Positions 20,549 to 32,566 of a DNA stretch of 64,000 nt are shown in pieces; position 1 is the stretch's first letter, and each line of letters opens with the position of its first letter. The position numbers and the translations under genes are program-made. The notes beneath the pieces were generated by a model. It saw only the letters and a program-made list of their open reading frames with translations. It did not search any database and was not told the origin of the DNA. Origin of the DNA: Excoecaria cochinchinensis (Eukaryota; Streptophyta; Magnoliopsida; Malpighiales; Euphorbiaceae); contig CANTUQ010000007.1 of the NCBI GenBank assembly GCA_947683425.1, positions 1,302,001 through 1,366,000 on the forward strand. Reading direction: 5' to 3'.

Positions 20549-23500
20549 GGAGCATGAAAAAACTGAATAGAATAATTAAATACTATTCTTACAATTTCAA
20601 TACTTTTTTCTTCATATGGACATACTTCAGGGTGCACCAACAGGAAAAAGATAAATTACAAGTTTGGCACGTTCGGGATTATAAAATACAAAACAGAAAC
20701 AAACTCACATTTATGGATACTGAAGCACAAAATACCATGTGTGATTCGATGCTCAATAGCATATTCAAAACCATACAAGGTATGCAGCAAAATGTGAAGA
20801 GTTAGAAAAGTGAGATCAGATTAAAGGTCTTATCTCCATAGTGGCATTCAAATTAAGTCTAGATTACATTAGCCCTAAAAAATGGAGTAATTTCAAGATC
20901 ACTGGAGCATCTGATGGATGCCACATTTATAGTATTGATCAGATCCCATTAGATGACATGCAAATTGATGGGTGACTGTAGGTACTAACCTCTAAATCTG
21001 AAAACTCAAACCAGGGACAGCAATCCAATATTTCACAAACAAAAACAACAGTGTCACGAACAAGGAACCCCGCATCTGCTTCCAACATATCTGACACCTT
21101 CATGAATTGCAAAACAGAATTATTCCATGTCTTTGTACAAATGGAAGACTCCTTCCACACGGTCTTGGCCGGATTCTTTTGATTCACTACAGCCATCCTA
21201 TATCTGACCCAAAAATTTTTATCTGGATCACAACCAACCGACTGATCACTCTCTAAATATATACATATCGTGTCAAAGGATTCATACACACCTGCATCAG
21301 GAAAAATATGGACCATCAGTTGATAAGAAGACAACAGTAACCACAGTATCAGCAGGGAGAGGAGCAGAGATAAAAACCCACCAATTCGAAGCTCACATCC
21401 ACCAGCTTGAAAGAACTTGCTGAAGATTTTTCGAGTTTCCATTATTTCCTTGAAAGACAAGAAGTTTTCCACCTTCCACGTAAATGAACTTCTTTTCCCG
21501 ATCTTATCATTCTGGGAACCAGTATTAGTTGCCTCAATATCCTGATCAGTAAAATCTTGCATTACTGATGTCTCTTTCAAAATAAGAACCTCTGCAGAGA
21601 ATACAACAGTATCCTGAACAAGAAATCCAGAATCTTGATCAAACAGGCTGGTAAGCGTCACAAATTCACGCCAACCCCAATCCTTTGCAGCTTTGGAATA
21701 TCGATTCTGAGATTCCTTTGTAACAGATTTCTCCTCCATCCTTTGGTTCACAACTGATAAGCGATGGCTCACAAAACAACTCCAATCACTGGAAGTATTA
21801 CGGGAATCCGTAACTTCAAGAAATACTGAAAGGTGGCATGGTGGCTGAGACTGCCCTGGTACCACCAAACATACAGGAAATTCTCATTAGTCTACTCTGA
21901 TACCACCATACATACAGGAAAACTCATTAGTCTACTCTGATACCACCAAACATGTAGGAATTACTCATTCTTTTACTCCCCTATCCCATATGTCATTTTT
22001 ACATATCCCAACAACCGAATATTAAATATTTGTAGGCGAATACTGCCTCCACTCCCTAATATAGCAGGACCAAGAATTTTAAAGAAACCCAAGCACAAAG
22101 ATAAGCGGTTTAGATAAATAATATGCCATGTCAAAATGCAATAGTAATCTAGAGAAAGGACAAGAAAGCAACAGGAAGAAAAAAATGGACATCAATTGCA
22201 CAATCATAAAGTGCCAATTATAAGCCCAATACTTGCAGGAACAGGTAATAAAGCATAATCACTACAGAACAAAGACTTGAATGTCTACATCAACCTTGAT
22301 CCAATTAAGCATGTGATCCACTACAATAAGCAATGACATATCTACTTCAAATACGCTTAGGTTAACAGATCAACATGGAAGATAAAATTTAAATTTGAGG
22401 ATCTACAGAATTTAGGAACTAGAAGAATAGCATACTGTTTCAATCCAAAATGTTAGAAATTACATGAAACTCGAGAGATTATGAATACATTACATGAAAC
22501 TCGAGAGATTGTGAATGCACATGATAATTGGAATCAACCATAGCCATCAAAGATTGCATTACCTCGGGGATAAACAATAAGACGACAGTCCCGATTCCCA
22601 ATCTGAAACCTCCTGCTTTTGATGCAAAGACCAGTAATCTTCCTCTTCTTCAAAAGATCCTTCAATCTTGTAAAATTCTCAATCCGCCAAGTAAATTTCC
22701 CCATATGCCCATCAGACTTCCTCGCCCCACTCCCGCTCCTCCCTCCAATCAACCCCCCATTCTTTGAGAAGCTACTGAACTCCTTAATCACATGAAATGA
22801 AGTACTAAACACTGCTGTATCGTCCACCAGAAACCCTGAGTCTAGCCCAACAAAATCAGACATCTTCATATAATCATTCCACCCCAAACTTGTATTGTCC
22901 CCAGTCTTATTATCCGCAGCAAACCGCCCATATGAGTCCCTATGCATGTGATTGGACCCTGGCCTTTGATTCAAAACTGACATTCTAAATAAACACCAAC
23001 AACTCCTATCAGACACAGCAGTCTTCTCAGTGTCCTTGCTCTCCAAACACATAGACATATAATCTTGCCCATTGACTGAGCTCTGGTACACGCTGATCCT
23101 AAGATTACACTCCCCAGCCGGAAACACTGGGCTCATTATCTTCTGCGTCTTAATCATTTCCTTAAACAAACTAAAATTATGCACTTTCCAAGTAAATTTG
23201 CCGCTTAAAACATCGGACACTGGACCGGTAGCAACCGACGATAATATCATTGAAGACGACGCTGATTGCAAGTCATTATTGTCGCGCATAAAACTAACAG
23301 ATTCGTTAAGGATTAAAATGTCGGCGGTGATAAGAACGGAATCATTATTGAATAAGTAACCTAATTTTGAATCAAATACAGTAGACGAAGGGGTGAAATC
23401 GCACCAACCGTGAGATTTTTTCTTGCTGGAGAATCGGTGCCACGAATCCCGATGTATTGTTTTCGAATCATCGGTCAGGTTAATGATAGCTAAACGGTAG

Positions 23501-23907
23501 CTAGCGAAGCAGTCCCATTTCGACGAAGAGATGCCGCGAGGGTCCATGATTTGTAGATAAATGGAGATGTATCCAGGTAAAGCCTGAGAGTCACCTTTAG
23601 GGTAAATTAAGAGACGACAATCGTAGCCGCCAACCTCAAAGTACTTGCTCCACAGTGCCCTAGCTTTAACACGAGGAAAATTATGAACCGTCCATCTGCA
23701 AACGGCGGAGTACTCACCTCGGCGATCGACGGTAACGGTTTCCTGCGCCCCGCCGCTACCGTCTCTCGTAGAGCCGACTGCCAAGTCCTCCGCCGGAACC
23801 GCCGACGAAGAAGTTGCCGGCGGTGGCTGGTCGGTTAAAACGGAACCGGAGGACGATGGAGCTGGTGACGGCGACGATGGGACCGCCTCAGATGAAGTGT
23901 GCTTCAT
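15421..23907 (-). CDS. Multi-MATH (TRAF-like) domain protein, 1684 aa
   Basis: Ten exons, all GT/AG and phase-consistent: 23907-22563, 21855-21382, 21291-20990, 20421-19696, 19608-19330, 19193-19032, 18951-18013, 17913-17698, 16717-16457 and 15771-15421. Four MATH domains lie at about residues 69-200, 236-372, 402-540 and 570-705, each opening like FTWKVENF and closing near GFLVDDTAVF. The middle (706-1400) is a helical region with acidic stretches; residues about 1350-1590 form a coiled coil, and the tail is His/Pro/Gly-rich. The length and order match a plant TRAF-like family (from memory, the At2g25320 type, about 1670 aa). MATH domains bind short peptides, often to link targets to ubiquitin machinery or scaffolds. 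No RING, BTB or protease domain is visible, so a scaffold or adaptor role is inferred. The frame is intact throughout. Confidence 0.92.
20511..20548. repeat. Compound (CT)n(AC)n microsatellite
   Basis: A CT run passes directly into an AC run inside intron 3 of the MATH gene. Confidence 0.9.
21861..21965. repeat. Tandem repeat of about 40 bp touching a splice acceptor
   Basis: About 2.6 units, each beginning ACCACCAAACATACAGGAAA and ending ACTCTGAT, at the 3' end of intron 1 of the MATH gene. On the minus strand each unit brings a GGTATCAG or GGTACCAG next to the position used as the exon 2 acceptor. Confidence 0.8.
22459..22518. repeat. 30-bp tandem duplication in intron 1 of the MATH gene
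   Basis: Two adjacent copies of a 30-bp unit containing CATGAAACTCGAGAGATT, differing at two positions. Confidence 0.8.
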
Positions 23908-24748
23908 TTCCTTTGTATAGTTTCGTTTTTTTCCCCTCTGGTTCGATCAAATATTAGGAAAGAAACAAGAACAAGAAGAGGAAGAAGAAGAGAGAGGTTG
24001 ATATGTGGTTAGAGAGGGTAAGGAAGGAGGCTTTGGACAATCAGCGGCGCACAATAGTTAACCTGCGCTTCTCTTTTTCCTGTGTTAAGTTTAGAGAGAG
24101 TGGTGGTAATGGCGATGATACAGTGCGGGTAGGTATAGATTAGTTGCAGTGCATGTAAATGTAAGCCGCTGATTTGGTAGAATAAAAATGTATAAACATT
24201 TACGTGGGCCCAGAAGAGGCCCCGGGACCTCAGATATCTTGGATCCACGTCGTGAAACGTCAGCGAAAAATGGTATTAGTTGGGGCCCAGTTCCATTTGA
24301 TGTTGTGATTGGAGGATTCTAGCTTTTTCGTTGGCTTAACTTCCTTCATCTTTGGTACATTTTCAGTGATAAAAATGATTCGGGGCGGTGATGCCTATAC
24401 ATATTTGATTGGACTCGCGATGTACAAAATTCAAAATTCTCACCTCCTCTAAATTTGTAAAACCATCACTTATTTTGAGCAAATAATTCGCAACTATAAA
24501 AATAAATAGATTTTTGGAATTTGGGAACAAATTAATATAATAATCTTGATTAATATATACTACATGTCACATAACATCACAATTTGCATACACAGTAGTA
24601 TACAAATAAGAGATAAAAATATAAAAATATATCGAAATTTGACTAATAATATTTATATCGGCCAAAAGCATATAAAGAATTTTCACTATAAATTTAAGAA
24701 CAACGCCCTTTAAATTCTTGTTATTTCTTAAATTCTTATTGAACTTAT
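23908..24748. other. Upstream region of the MATH gene
   Basis: A purine-rich stretch on the plus strand (about 23960-24000, a CT-rich leader on the gene strand) lies just upstream of the ATG and is likely 5' UTR. No other gene is seen. Confidence 0.4.
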
Positions 24749-25544
24749 GCTATGTTTGGTAACAAGTTATGTCATGTAATGTAATTGAGTGTATAATTAA
24801 TATTTTGTTTGTTAATGTAAATTTTTTATATTGTAATGTAATATTAAATACATTGGTAATTTACAATACTTGTACTAATATATTTTTTAATCTTTAAAAT
24901 AAATTAGTTGATATTTCTCATTACATGTGATTTAGTTTTTTGGATTTTAAACTCTTAATTATCCCATTCAAATACTTCTCTTTACATTTGGATTCAGTTT
25001 AATCTCCATTTTTTTTTCAAATAAATAATTATATTATACTGAAATTTAAATTCGATATTATTATTTTAATTTTCATATCAATTTCACTAAATTAAAATAT
25101 ATTCATATTTTTTAAAATTGTGGTTTAATTTTAAATCTAATAGTGTATACTAATAAACACTATTGCACTGGAGTAATATTTTTTTTTTTTATGAAATATA
25201 TATATAGGGGGAAAACAATGTTACAATTTAGTATAATTGTATTTTTATATGAGATCATAATATAATAAATAATAAAATAATCATATAAAAAATTAGTTGA
25301 TAATTATAAATATAATTATGTTTCAATACATATATATAATATAACAAAATATTAGTTGATAATTATAAATATAATTATGTTTCAATACATATATATAATA
25401 TAACAAAATATAGGAATATATTAATATTTACATTACATTACCAAGACAACCAAATATAGTAATGTAATTATAATTACATTATATTTTTTAATCCATTATA
25501 TTTCTCATTACATTACACTCTATTACAATTTACCAAACATAACC
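24749..25544. mobile_element. MITE candidate with TATGTTTGGTAA inverted ends (Tourist-like)
   Basis: The left end GCTATGTTTGGTAAC and the inverted right end GGTTATGTTTGGTAA frame about 800 bp of very AT-rich DNA. Both ends continue with similar ATGTAATGTAAT words. Ends of the TGTTTGG type suggest PIF/Harbinger-derived MITEs, but I could not fix a clean 3-bp duplication. Confidence 0.5.
25292..25409. repeat. Perfect 59-bp tandem duplication
   Basis: Two adjacent copies (25292-25350 and 25351-25409), identical by eye, inside the MITE candidate. Identity this high means a recent duplication. Confidence 0.9.
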
Positions 25545-25554
25545 TCAATATACC

Positions 25555-25689
25555 TCAAAAAACATAATAATACAGTTCATAAGAGATACCATCAGAATCA
25601 TGAAGAAGCCAGTGCTTAATCCCAGGGAGAGCAGCTTGTGGTACATGAAATTCGGAATAGAAAACCATCGCATAATGAGAAAGATAGTC
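25555..25689 (-). pseudogene. Exon-like coding fragment of unknown family
   Basis: The minus strand reads DYLSHYAMVFYSEFHVPQAA and continues LPGIKHWLLHDSDGISYEL before a stop. The composition and codon texture look like a real exon in otherwise AT-rich DNA. An AG (TTACATTAG) precedes it and a GTATTA donor-like site follows SYEL. I do not recognise the family, and no neighbouring exon was found, so it is probably a stranded gene piece. Confidence 0.4.
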
Positions 25690-26521
25690 TAATGTAAAAT
25701 TTGCTTCTCTATCTAGAACATATTTTTATTTTTCTTTAATTTTTTGAATATAATTATAATTCATATCCATCAAAATTTAAAATAAAAGTAACTCTAAGTG
25801 CCTGTTTGGCATTGCTTATGAGAGGCTAAAAAACTAATTATTTGATCAAAAACTGATTATATGATAAAATTATGTGTTTGGTAAAAGGTAATTTAAAAAA
25901 AATCAAATTTCTAAAAAGTGAAAAAATAATCTATTAGAAAAAACTATAAATTGAAACTTTTTTAAAAAACTGATTTTTAACTTTTCAGGGAAGTTAATTT
26001 TTTTTATCATTTAGACAAAAATGTCCCTTAGTTTTTTTCATAATTACAATTAAACTATCTATATATACTAATTAAAAATTAGGGAAAAAGAAAAGTCTCT
26101 CTAGTTTTGACGTTCCTACGTCTCCTCTGTGTCTTCTCACCAACAAACAAGGTAAACTCCATGATTATTCATCTTCCCTTTTATTTGTTATATTTTTATT
26201 GAATTTCTTCTTGATTTCTTCTTTTTTCTGGTAATTCTTGTTAGGTTTATTCATTTTGGCATTGTTTGACGTCTCCTCTGCGTCTCCTCGCAAACAAAGT
26301 AAACTCCATTCCATCACTCTTCATCTTTCCTTTTATTTGTTATATTTTTATTGAATTTTGTCTTGATTTATTCATGTTTATGATAATTATTGATGGGTTT
26401 TTTTTTTTCTTTTCTTTTGAATCCATTCTTATTACTGTTAATTTTTTCTTGTAATTTTTTGTTAAAAAATAAAAAATTTAGCAAAAATTATATACAAATT
26501 CACTTTGTTAACAATTCCAAC

Positions 26522-26574
26522 GGAAAAATAAGTGTTAACAATTCCAACACTTCTTTGTTAACACTTATTTTTCC
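26522..26574. repeat. Perfect 19-bp inverted repeat, 15-nt loop
   Basis: GGAAAAATAAGTGTTAACA (26522-26540) pairs exactly with 26556-26574. It lies within the Harbinger relic. Confidence 0.9.
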
Positions 26575-27089
26575 AGCACTTCTTTATTCCAACGGAAAAA
26601 GATATATATATATATACACACACACTTGTAATTGCAATCTTTTTAATTCAAACATTATACTAGACTCACAAAATTTTGTTACCTTACAAATTATTAACCA
26701 AATAAATTCAATCTTGCTATGTATTAAAACTAAAAGTATATATTTTATATACGTACATTGCAAAATATAATTTGTTTAGTTCACTACTTCTTTTATAAAT
26801 TTCATTCGTACAAATTAAAAGTTATCAAAAATAATATTTTTAGTTTAATCCATTAAAATACTCAGCTTATAATTTAATTGGAAATGAGTTTTTAGATTTT
26901 AAAGCCTATGTACTATGGCTCAAATTTTAATAAGTTACATTTGAAAACTATTCATTATTTAAAAGGTTTATTCATGCTAGATATTAATTAAAATATAATT
27001 ATCGTAGATGTCACAAATTCAATATGTTCAAGAAGAGAAGAAAAAGGCAACAAAAGCTGTATGAAATAATAATATGATCTTATTATATT

Positions 27090-27320
27090 GTGGTTGCAAC
27101 AATGGCATTGTATAACTATATTCGAAGACATTGTTCAAGTGATCCAGCTTTTACGAGACTTGATAAAGATCCCAATTTTGTGCCACTTAATAATTTTGAA
27201 GATGTTGATCATATTTCACATTCAGAAAATTATATAAGTGGTAGAACAACAGAAATGGATTCTATCCGTGATCAAATTGCCTTTAATTTAGTAGAAAAAA
27301 AAGAATTTAATTTTTTTTAG
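27090..27320 (+). pseudogene. C-terminal fragment of a PIF/Harbinger-type transposase
   Basis: The frame reads ATMALYNYIRRHCSSDPAF and ends EMDSIRDQIAFNLVEKKEF. The NYIRRH block and the closing IRDQIA block are what I expect at the C-terminus of plant Harbinger (HARBI1-like) nucleases. The catalytic part upstream is missing, so the piece is dead. Confidence 0.65.
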
Positions 27321-27745
27321 CAAGAATTTAGTTTAATTAGTTAGAATTATAAGAAATAAATGTATGATGAGTTATATGAAGACAATATATATATTTTTTA
27401 ATTTTTTATGTTATAGTTATTCTTATTTAATTATATATAAAAATATATGATTTTAATAGTTTAGTAAAATGAAAAAGTACAAATAAGTGGAAGCAATTAT
27501 TATTTTTTGTAAAATTTTAATTATAGTATGTTAAAATTTATATATGCCATTTTTTGTCTTTTATTCTAAAAAGCTATTTTTAATTATATTATTTACCAAA
27601 CAGTTGACAATTGTTTTTGATTTTATAAGTTATTTTAAATTTTATTTACCAAACAGTTATTTACTTTTCGACATACAGCTTTTTGAAATACAGATTTTTT
27701 CAATTGAAAAATATGTTTTCATAAGTTTTGCCAAACTAGATCTAA

Positions 27746-28436
27746 ATCTTTTTAGTTGAATTCAATCTCGAATTAGCGGGATAAGCAAATATCCAAACTC
27801 ATGCCATTTAAAAATTTGAGTCCATACAATTTAATTAAGGTTTCCATTAACAGCAAATTATATCGTTATATAATGCACAAGCTAAGCCTCATTTTTTAAT
27901 ACAAATAAATTAAGCCTCATTAGTTAATAATATGACAATTTAGTTGATATGCACATAAAGTCAATGGTGACGTAATCTTGTTAGTTATCAATAAAAACAA
28001 ATGTAATTTGTAAAAAAAATTAAAAATAAAAACAAATATAATAGTGATTTACATGCTAATTAATAAGTTAATCTAAAGTGAATTAGATGATGGCCTCTTG
28101 TAATTGCGATGCTTGTTGACCATCAACATAAATTTAATTTAGTTTCTAAATAATAAAAAGATGTGGTGTTGTTTTTGGCAAAAGTTAAAGTTTAGAAGTA
28201 AGTTTTGAAGGGCACAATTTCTCGAATCAGAAGGACTTTTTGTGAGGTGGAAAATGCAACATTTGATGGGTCCGTTAGGAAGGATCCAGGTGTTCTATGT
28301 TGAACTTTTTTCTGTTGTGGACACACCAATAAATTAAAATAAGTATGTATGAGAATATAATACAATTTGGTTAAGTTTATATATATATATATTTGCTAAT
28401 GAATTTTGGAATTTGAATTTTCTACTGCATTAGCAT
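27746..28436. other. Intergenic, nothing recognised
   Basis: AT-rich with no frame of interest. Confidence 0.3.
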
Positions 28437-29313
28437 TCGGAGTGAGCGTCGATATCGGTTTTTTAAAATAATTAACTGATAGTCAATCTGTTATATTTGA
28501 TTAACCAGTCAATTAGTTTTATTTTTTCAGTTTTGTTAACTAATATTTTTAGTTAATTATTAAAATTTATAATGTATAATTATAAAAAAAAAATATAAAA
28601 TTCAATTCAATTTCAAACGTGTAAAGTAGTTCAAAATAAAAATTACAAAACAAATATAATATGTTAGCCAAAATTTATATTCAATAAATTAATAGCTAAT
28701 ATTATAAAATCTATTTGATATTTGTTAGAAATTAGCATGATTAATTATAAGTCAAAATATATTTGTACAATATTAATTATTAAAACATAGATTTTAAAAT
28801 ATAAAAAAATATAATTAAATGCTATTAAGTAAAATATGAACACTAATATATATGATAAAAAATAATGTATATAAAAATTAATCGGTTACTCTATATAATA
28901 GCATCATTTAAATATAGTTTAAAATATTATATAAATTTTATAAAAAAATATAAAAAATTAAGGTATAAAAATAAAAATATAATTTAAATGTATTTTAAAA
29001 TATTATTTTATGTAACTTTTAGAAAAAAAATAAAAATTTTTAATGCATAAAAATAAAAATATAATATATATATGAACCGGTTAATTATAGATTAATTGAT
29101 ACCCAAATTATAAAATTGAAGCCGAAAATAATTGTAAAACCAGTTAGTTAGCAGAATTCATTAGTTTTTTCAGACCGTGAACCAAGATCGAAAAATATAA
29201 AATTTATTAATTGAAAATTGAAACTACCGTGTCAATTAACGAAAAAATCAATTCCATTTTGGATCAGATTTTCGGTTAATCGTTTTTTCAAATTTTTTTT
29301 TTTCTTAGCCCTA
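28437..29313. mobile_element. Degenerate non-autonomous hAT element, about 877 bp
   Basis: The left end TCGGAGTGAGCG and inverted right end TAGGGCTAAG both resemble TAGGGGTGAGC. The inner arms carry the same GTTAACTG/ATTAACCAGT/CGGTT words as the elements at 41468 and 60368. The flanking octamers (ATTAGCAT, GTTAATAT) match at 5 of 8, as expected for an old copy. Confidence 0.55.
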
Positions 29314-30516
29314 GTTAATATAATTGTCATTAGTGTGTAATTCATCGGATTAATAAAGTTTTCAGAAAAAAAAAAATTATTTAATTCGAAGATTAGTTAA
29401 TATTGCCTAATAGTTTCGAATTAGATTAGAGGTTTATTATTTTGCTGGAATTTGCATTTTACTGCTTTAAAATTGGGATCTGTATTTTACTATTCAAATG
29501 TAAAAATTTGCTAATGCGTAGATTACAAATAAAAGGAAATAACTTTAATTGTAACAATAACAAGACTTACAAAATGACTAAAAATAACTCTTAATCGATG
29601 TTTAAATGAATAATGGTTTAAATAAAAGAGATCTAAATTGAAATTACATATGGATAATCTAACTTCATATATAACTTCAACTCATTAAATTTCTACAAAG
29701 TTGAAATTAATGTAACTTCAACTCATTAAATTTCAACAAAGTTGAAATTAATGCTACTCCGTTTCGTTTTAAGTTTAAATTTATGATAAAATTGAGTAAT
29801 CCAATACACAAATTTAAATTTAATTTATCAATTTCTATTGAAAAATAAAATAAAATTCAATTGAATATCTAAAAGTGTCGTATAAATGAAATTTAAATTT
29901 TATTTAAAAGTAATATATAAAATGGAATTAACAGAATATCTAAATGTTATTAGTATTGAAAAGCTCATTATCACTATCAAATATTACTCTATTAAAGACC
30001 GATCATTATTAACAGTTTCATAACATTGATGACTTAATTTATTAAATGGAGTAGTACGGGCTATTATAAGAACTCTCAATTTTATTAAGTAAGCTGTACT
30101 AAGTTAACTTTTTTATTTTTCTTCTCCTAAATATTTGACAATTAAAAATTTATTTAATAAGTGTACGCTGTTATAATGCTCATTTTTAATTATAAATTCG
30201 ATAATATTCAATTCTAAAATTTGTGGTTTCATAGTCACAAGGCCATTAGGAAAAATTTACCTGTGGATATGGTATGATCCATCAAATAAGAAAAAAAAAA
30301 ACAAAATTGAGAGAAAGCAGTAATCAATGGTTTGAAAAAAATAATCGGTACGGACAATATAATATAATATAATTGAATTAAAGGCAATAAAATTAATTTA
30401 ATATATTAAATATTTAATGATGTAAAAAATATGAAAACAAAAATTGCTACTGATATTTTTTTAAAAAAAAATAATAGTATAGTTTCATTTTCATAAAAAT
30501 TGTAAAGTCTGAACTA
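29314..30516. other. AT-rich intergenic DNA
   Basis: No gene. A CTACTCCGTTTCGTTTTAAG word near 29755 hints at a worn Stowaway-type end, but no partner end could be fixed. Confidence 0.3.
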
Positions 30517-30524
30517 TTGTATAC

Positions 30525-32558
30525 TAGGGGTGTACACGGGTCTGGATCTTTCTGTACCGAACCGAAATTCCGAAGAAAAAGATCCAGAACCGAATTGTAC
30601 CGTTGACTTTTTTGACTAGAACCGAACCGAATTGTACCGTTGACTTTTTGACTAGGACCGAACCGAATTGTACTGGAACCGGACTGAGAACCGTATTGAA
30701 CAGTACCGAACTGTTTTGGAACCGAATTGGACCGAAAGAACCGATATTTATTACTTATTATATATAATACTAGCAATTTATATATAAATATTATTTATAA
30801 TTTATATTATATATTTATTATATAAATTTTGTTTCATAATTATTTGTATTAAATATTTTAATGCATTAAATTAATATAATAAATAGTTAATAAATTAAAA
30901 TAGATATTTTAATTATTAATTTGATAAATTTAATTACTATATATATATGAATATGCAATTAATTTTATTTACTTTTAGTGTCACTCAACTAATATTTATC
31001 TATTTTCGTCACAATTTTTCTATGTGTATGTAAATTAAAAATCTATTTATAAATAAGCATGTATTAAAAATGAAATTTTACCAATTGATGTAAATGTATG
31101 GGTATATAATATTAATCACCTTATCAATAATTCAATTTATTTTTAGCATCACTCAACCAATACTCATCTATTTTTGGGATAATAATTATATGAGTAATTG
31201 ATTATGTATTTTAATAGTATAATTATATACAATTATTGTATCAATGAAATTTTACCAATTAATATAAATATATAAGAATATAATAATCTTACGAATAATT
31301 TAATTAGCTTAGTAATTAGTACTATAAAAATGTTGGTTTTTCATTATCACAGTATTTTATTTTTTATGAAAATTGTTCTATATATGGATAATTTGATAAA
31401 AGAAAATTAAGAAATAAAGTAATTGTTCAATTTTCAATATGTATTATTAATTATATATTATATTAAACTACAAAACCTATAAAAAGATGGCTGCATTTCA
31501 CATTCACCCTTATAATATAACTATTGACTATAATAGCAATTAACAATCTCTTAACTGTTAAGCCAAATTTAATGAAATTGAATATAATAATTGAGTCAAG
31601 ATAATAAATGTGAATAAATCCTAAACATAATCATAGTTCATAAAGCCATCTTCTATTCTCTAAATATAACTAGCTAAGGCTATATATATAACTAATTATA
31701 TGAGTATGTAATTTTCTTATTAATTAATTTGATTTATATTTAATATCACTCAACTAATACCCATTTATATCTAGCACAACATCTAATTATCTATATTAGT
31801 AATTGAACACGGATAAAATATTATATTTAGTCAAAAACTCTTATATTTAATATATATGTCAAAATTATAAACATAGTACACATTTTATATATAGTTTAAA
31901 GTCTCTATATATTCAAAAAAATAACTAGAATTTACTTCTACTACTATAATATGAATTAATATATGTCAAAACTTTTGCCATTATTATTAAATTTTTATTT
32001 CATTTTACTACGCATTTTTTGGTTGACATAATGAAATGTATAAATAATCTACCTCAAGTGTTTCTATATAAATTGCAAACAAAACCAATTTATTTTTATA
32101 AATTCATATATTATTGAAAATAATAATATGTATAATTTTTATTATCAGAAACTTAATTAATATATGATTAACACACCAATCATCATCAAGGATTATTAAA
32201 AATAATGTCAATAATATTTTAGTTGTAAAGCAATATTATTAAGAATAAAATTTGAAAATTTTATTTTGAGTTTTTGGAGTGAATTAAAATTTAAATTTAA
32301 AGAATTGATAATTTTTAAAATATTTAAAAAAACAAATTATTAAAATTATCCGAAATACCGTATTGTATTGTATTGTTTTGTTTTGTACCGAAAAAACCGA
32401 AAAACCGAACTGAACTGTACCGAAAATTAAAAAAACCGTACCGAATTGTACCGAAATTTATAAGAACCGAATTGTACCGAAATTTTTAGGAACCGAAATT
32501 TCAATACAATACGGAGATTTGTAAATCCCCGAATTGTACCGAACCGTGTACACCCCTA
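30525..32558. mobile_element. Non-autonomous hAT element, 2034 bp
   Basis: Perfect 15-bp terminal inverted repeat TAGGGGTGTACACGG and perfect 8-bp duplication TTGTATAC (30517-30524 and 32559-32566). The left 200 bp holds a roughly 46-bp tandem unit with CCGAATTGTACCGTTGACTT; both subterminal zones are dense in ACCGAA and GTACCGAA. The interior is AT-rich and non-coding. Confidence 0.9.
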
Positions 32559-32566
32559 TTGTATAC

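Larger units (their letters stand above)
25798..27742. mobile_element. Decayed PIF/Harbinger element, 1945 bp
   Basis: Ends GTGCCTGTTTGGCATTGCTTATGA and, inverted, GATCTAGTTTGGCAAAACTTATGA agree in the TTTGGC and CTTATGA blocks. A 3-bp TAA flanks both sides (25795-25797 and 27743-27745). It holds the C-terminal piece of a Harbinger-type nuclease (27090-27320), an imperfect direct repeat (about 26103-26220 against 26262-26370, both with GTAAACTCCAT and CCTTTTATTTGTTATA), and a 19-bp hairpin. Confidence 0.7.

Noticed and set aside
25691..25780. Possible further exons of the 25555-25689 fragment
   Set aside because: The surrounding DNA is AT-rich with stops in all frames. No second protein-like stretch was found within several hundred bases.
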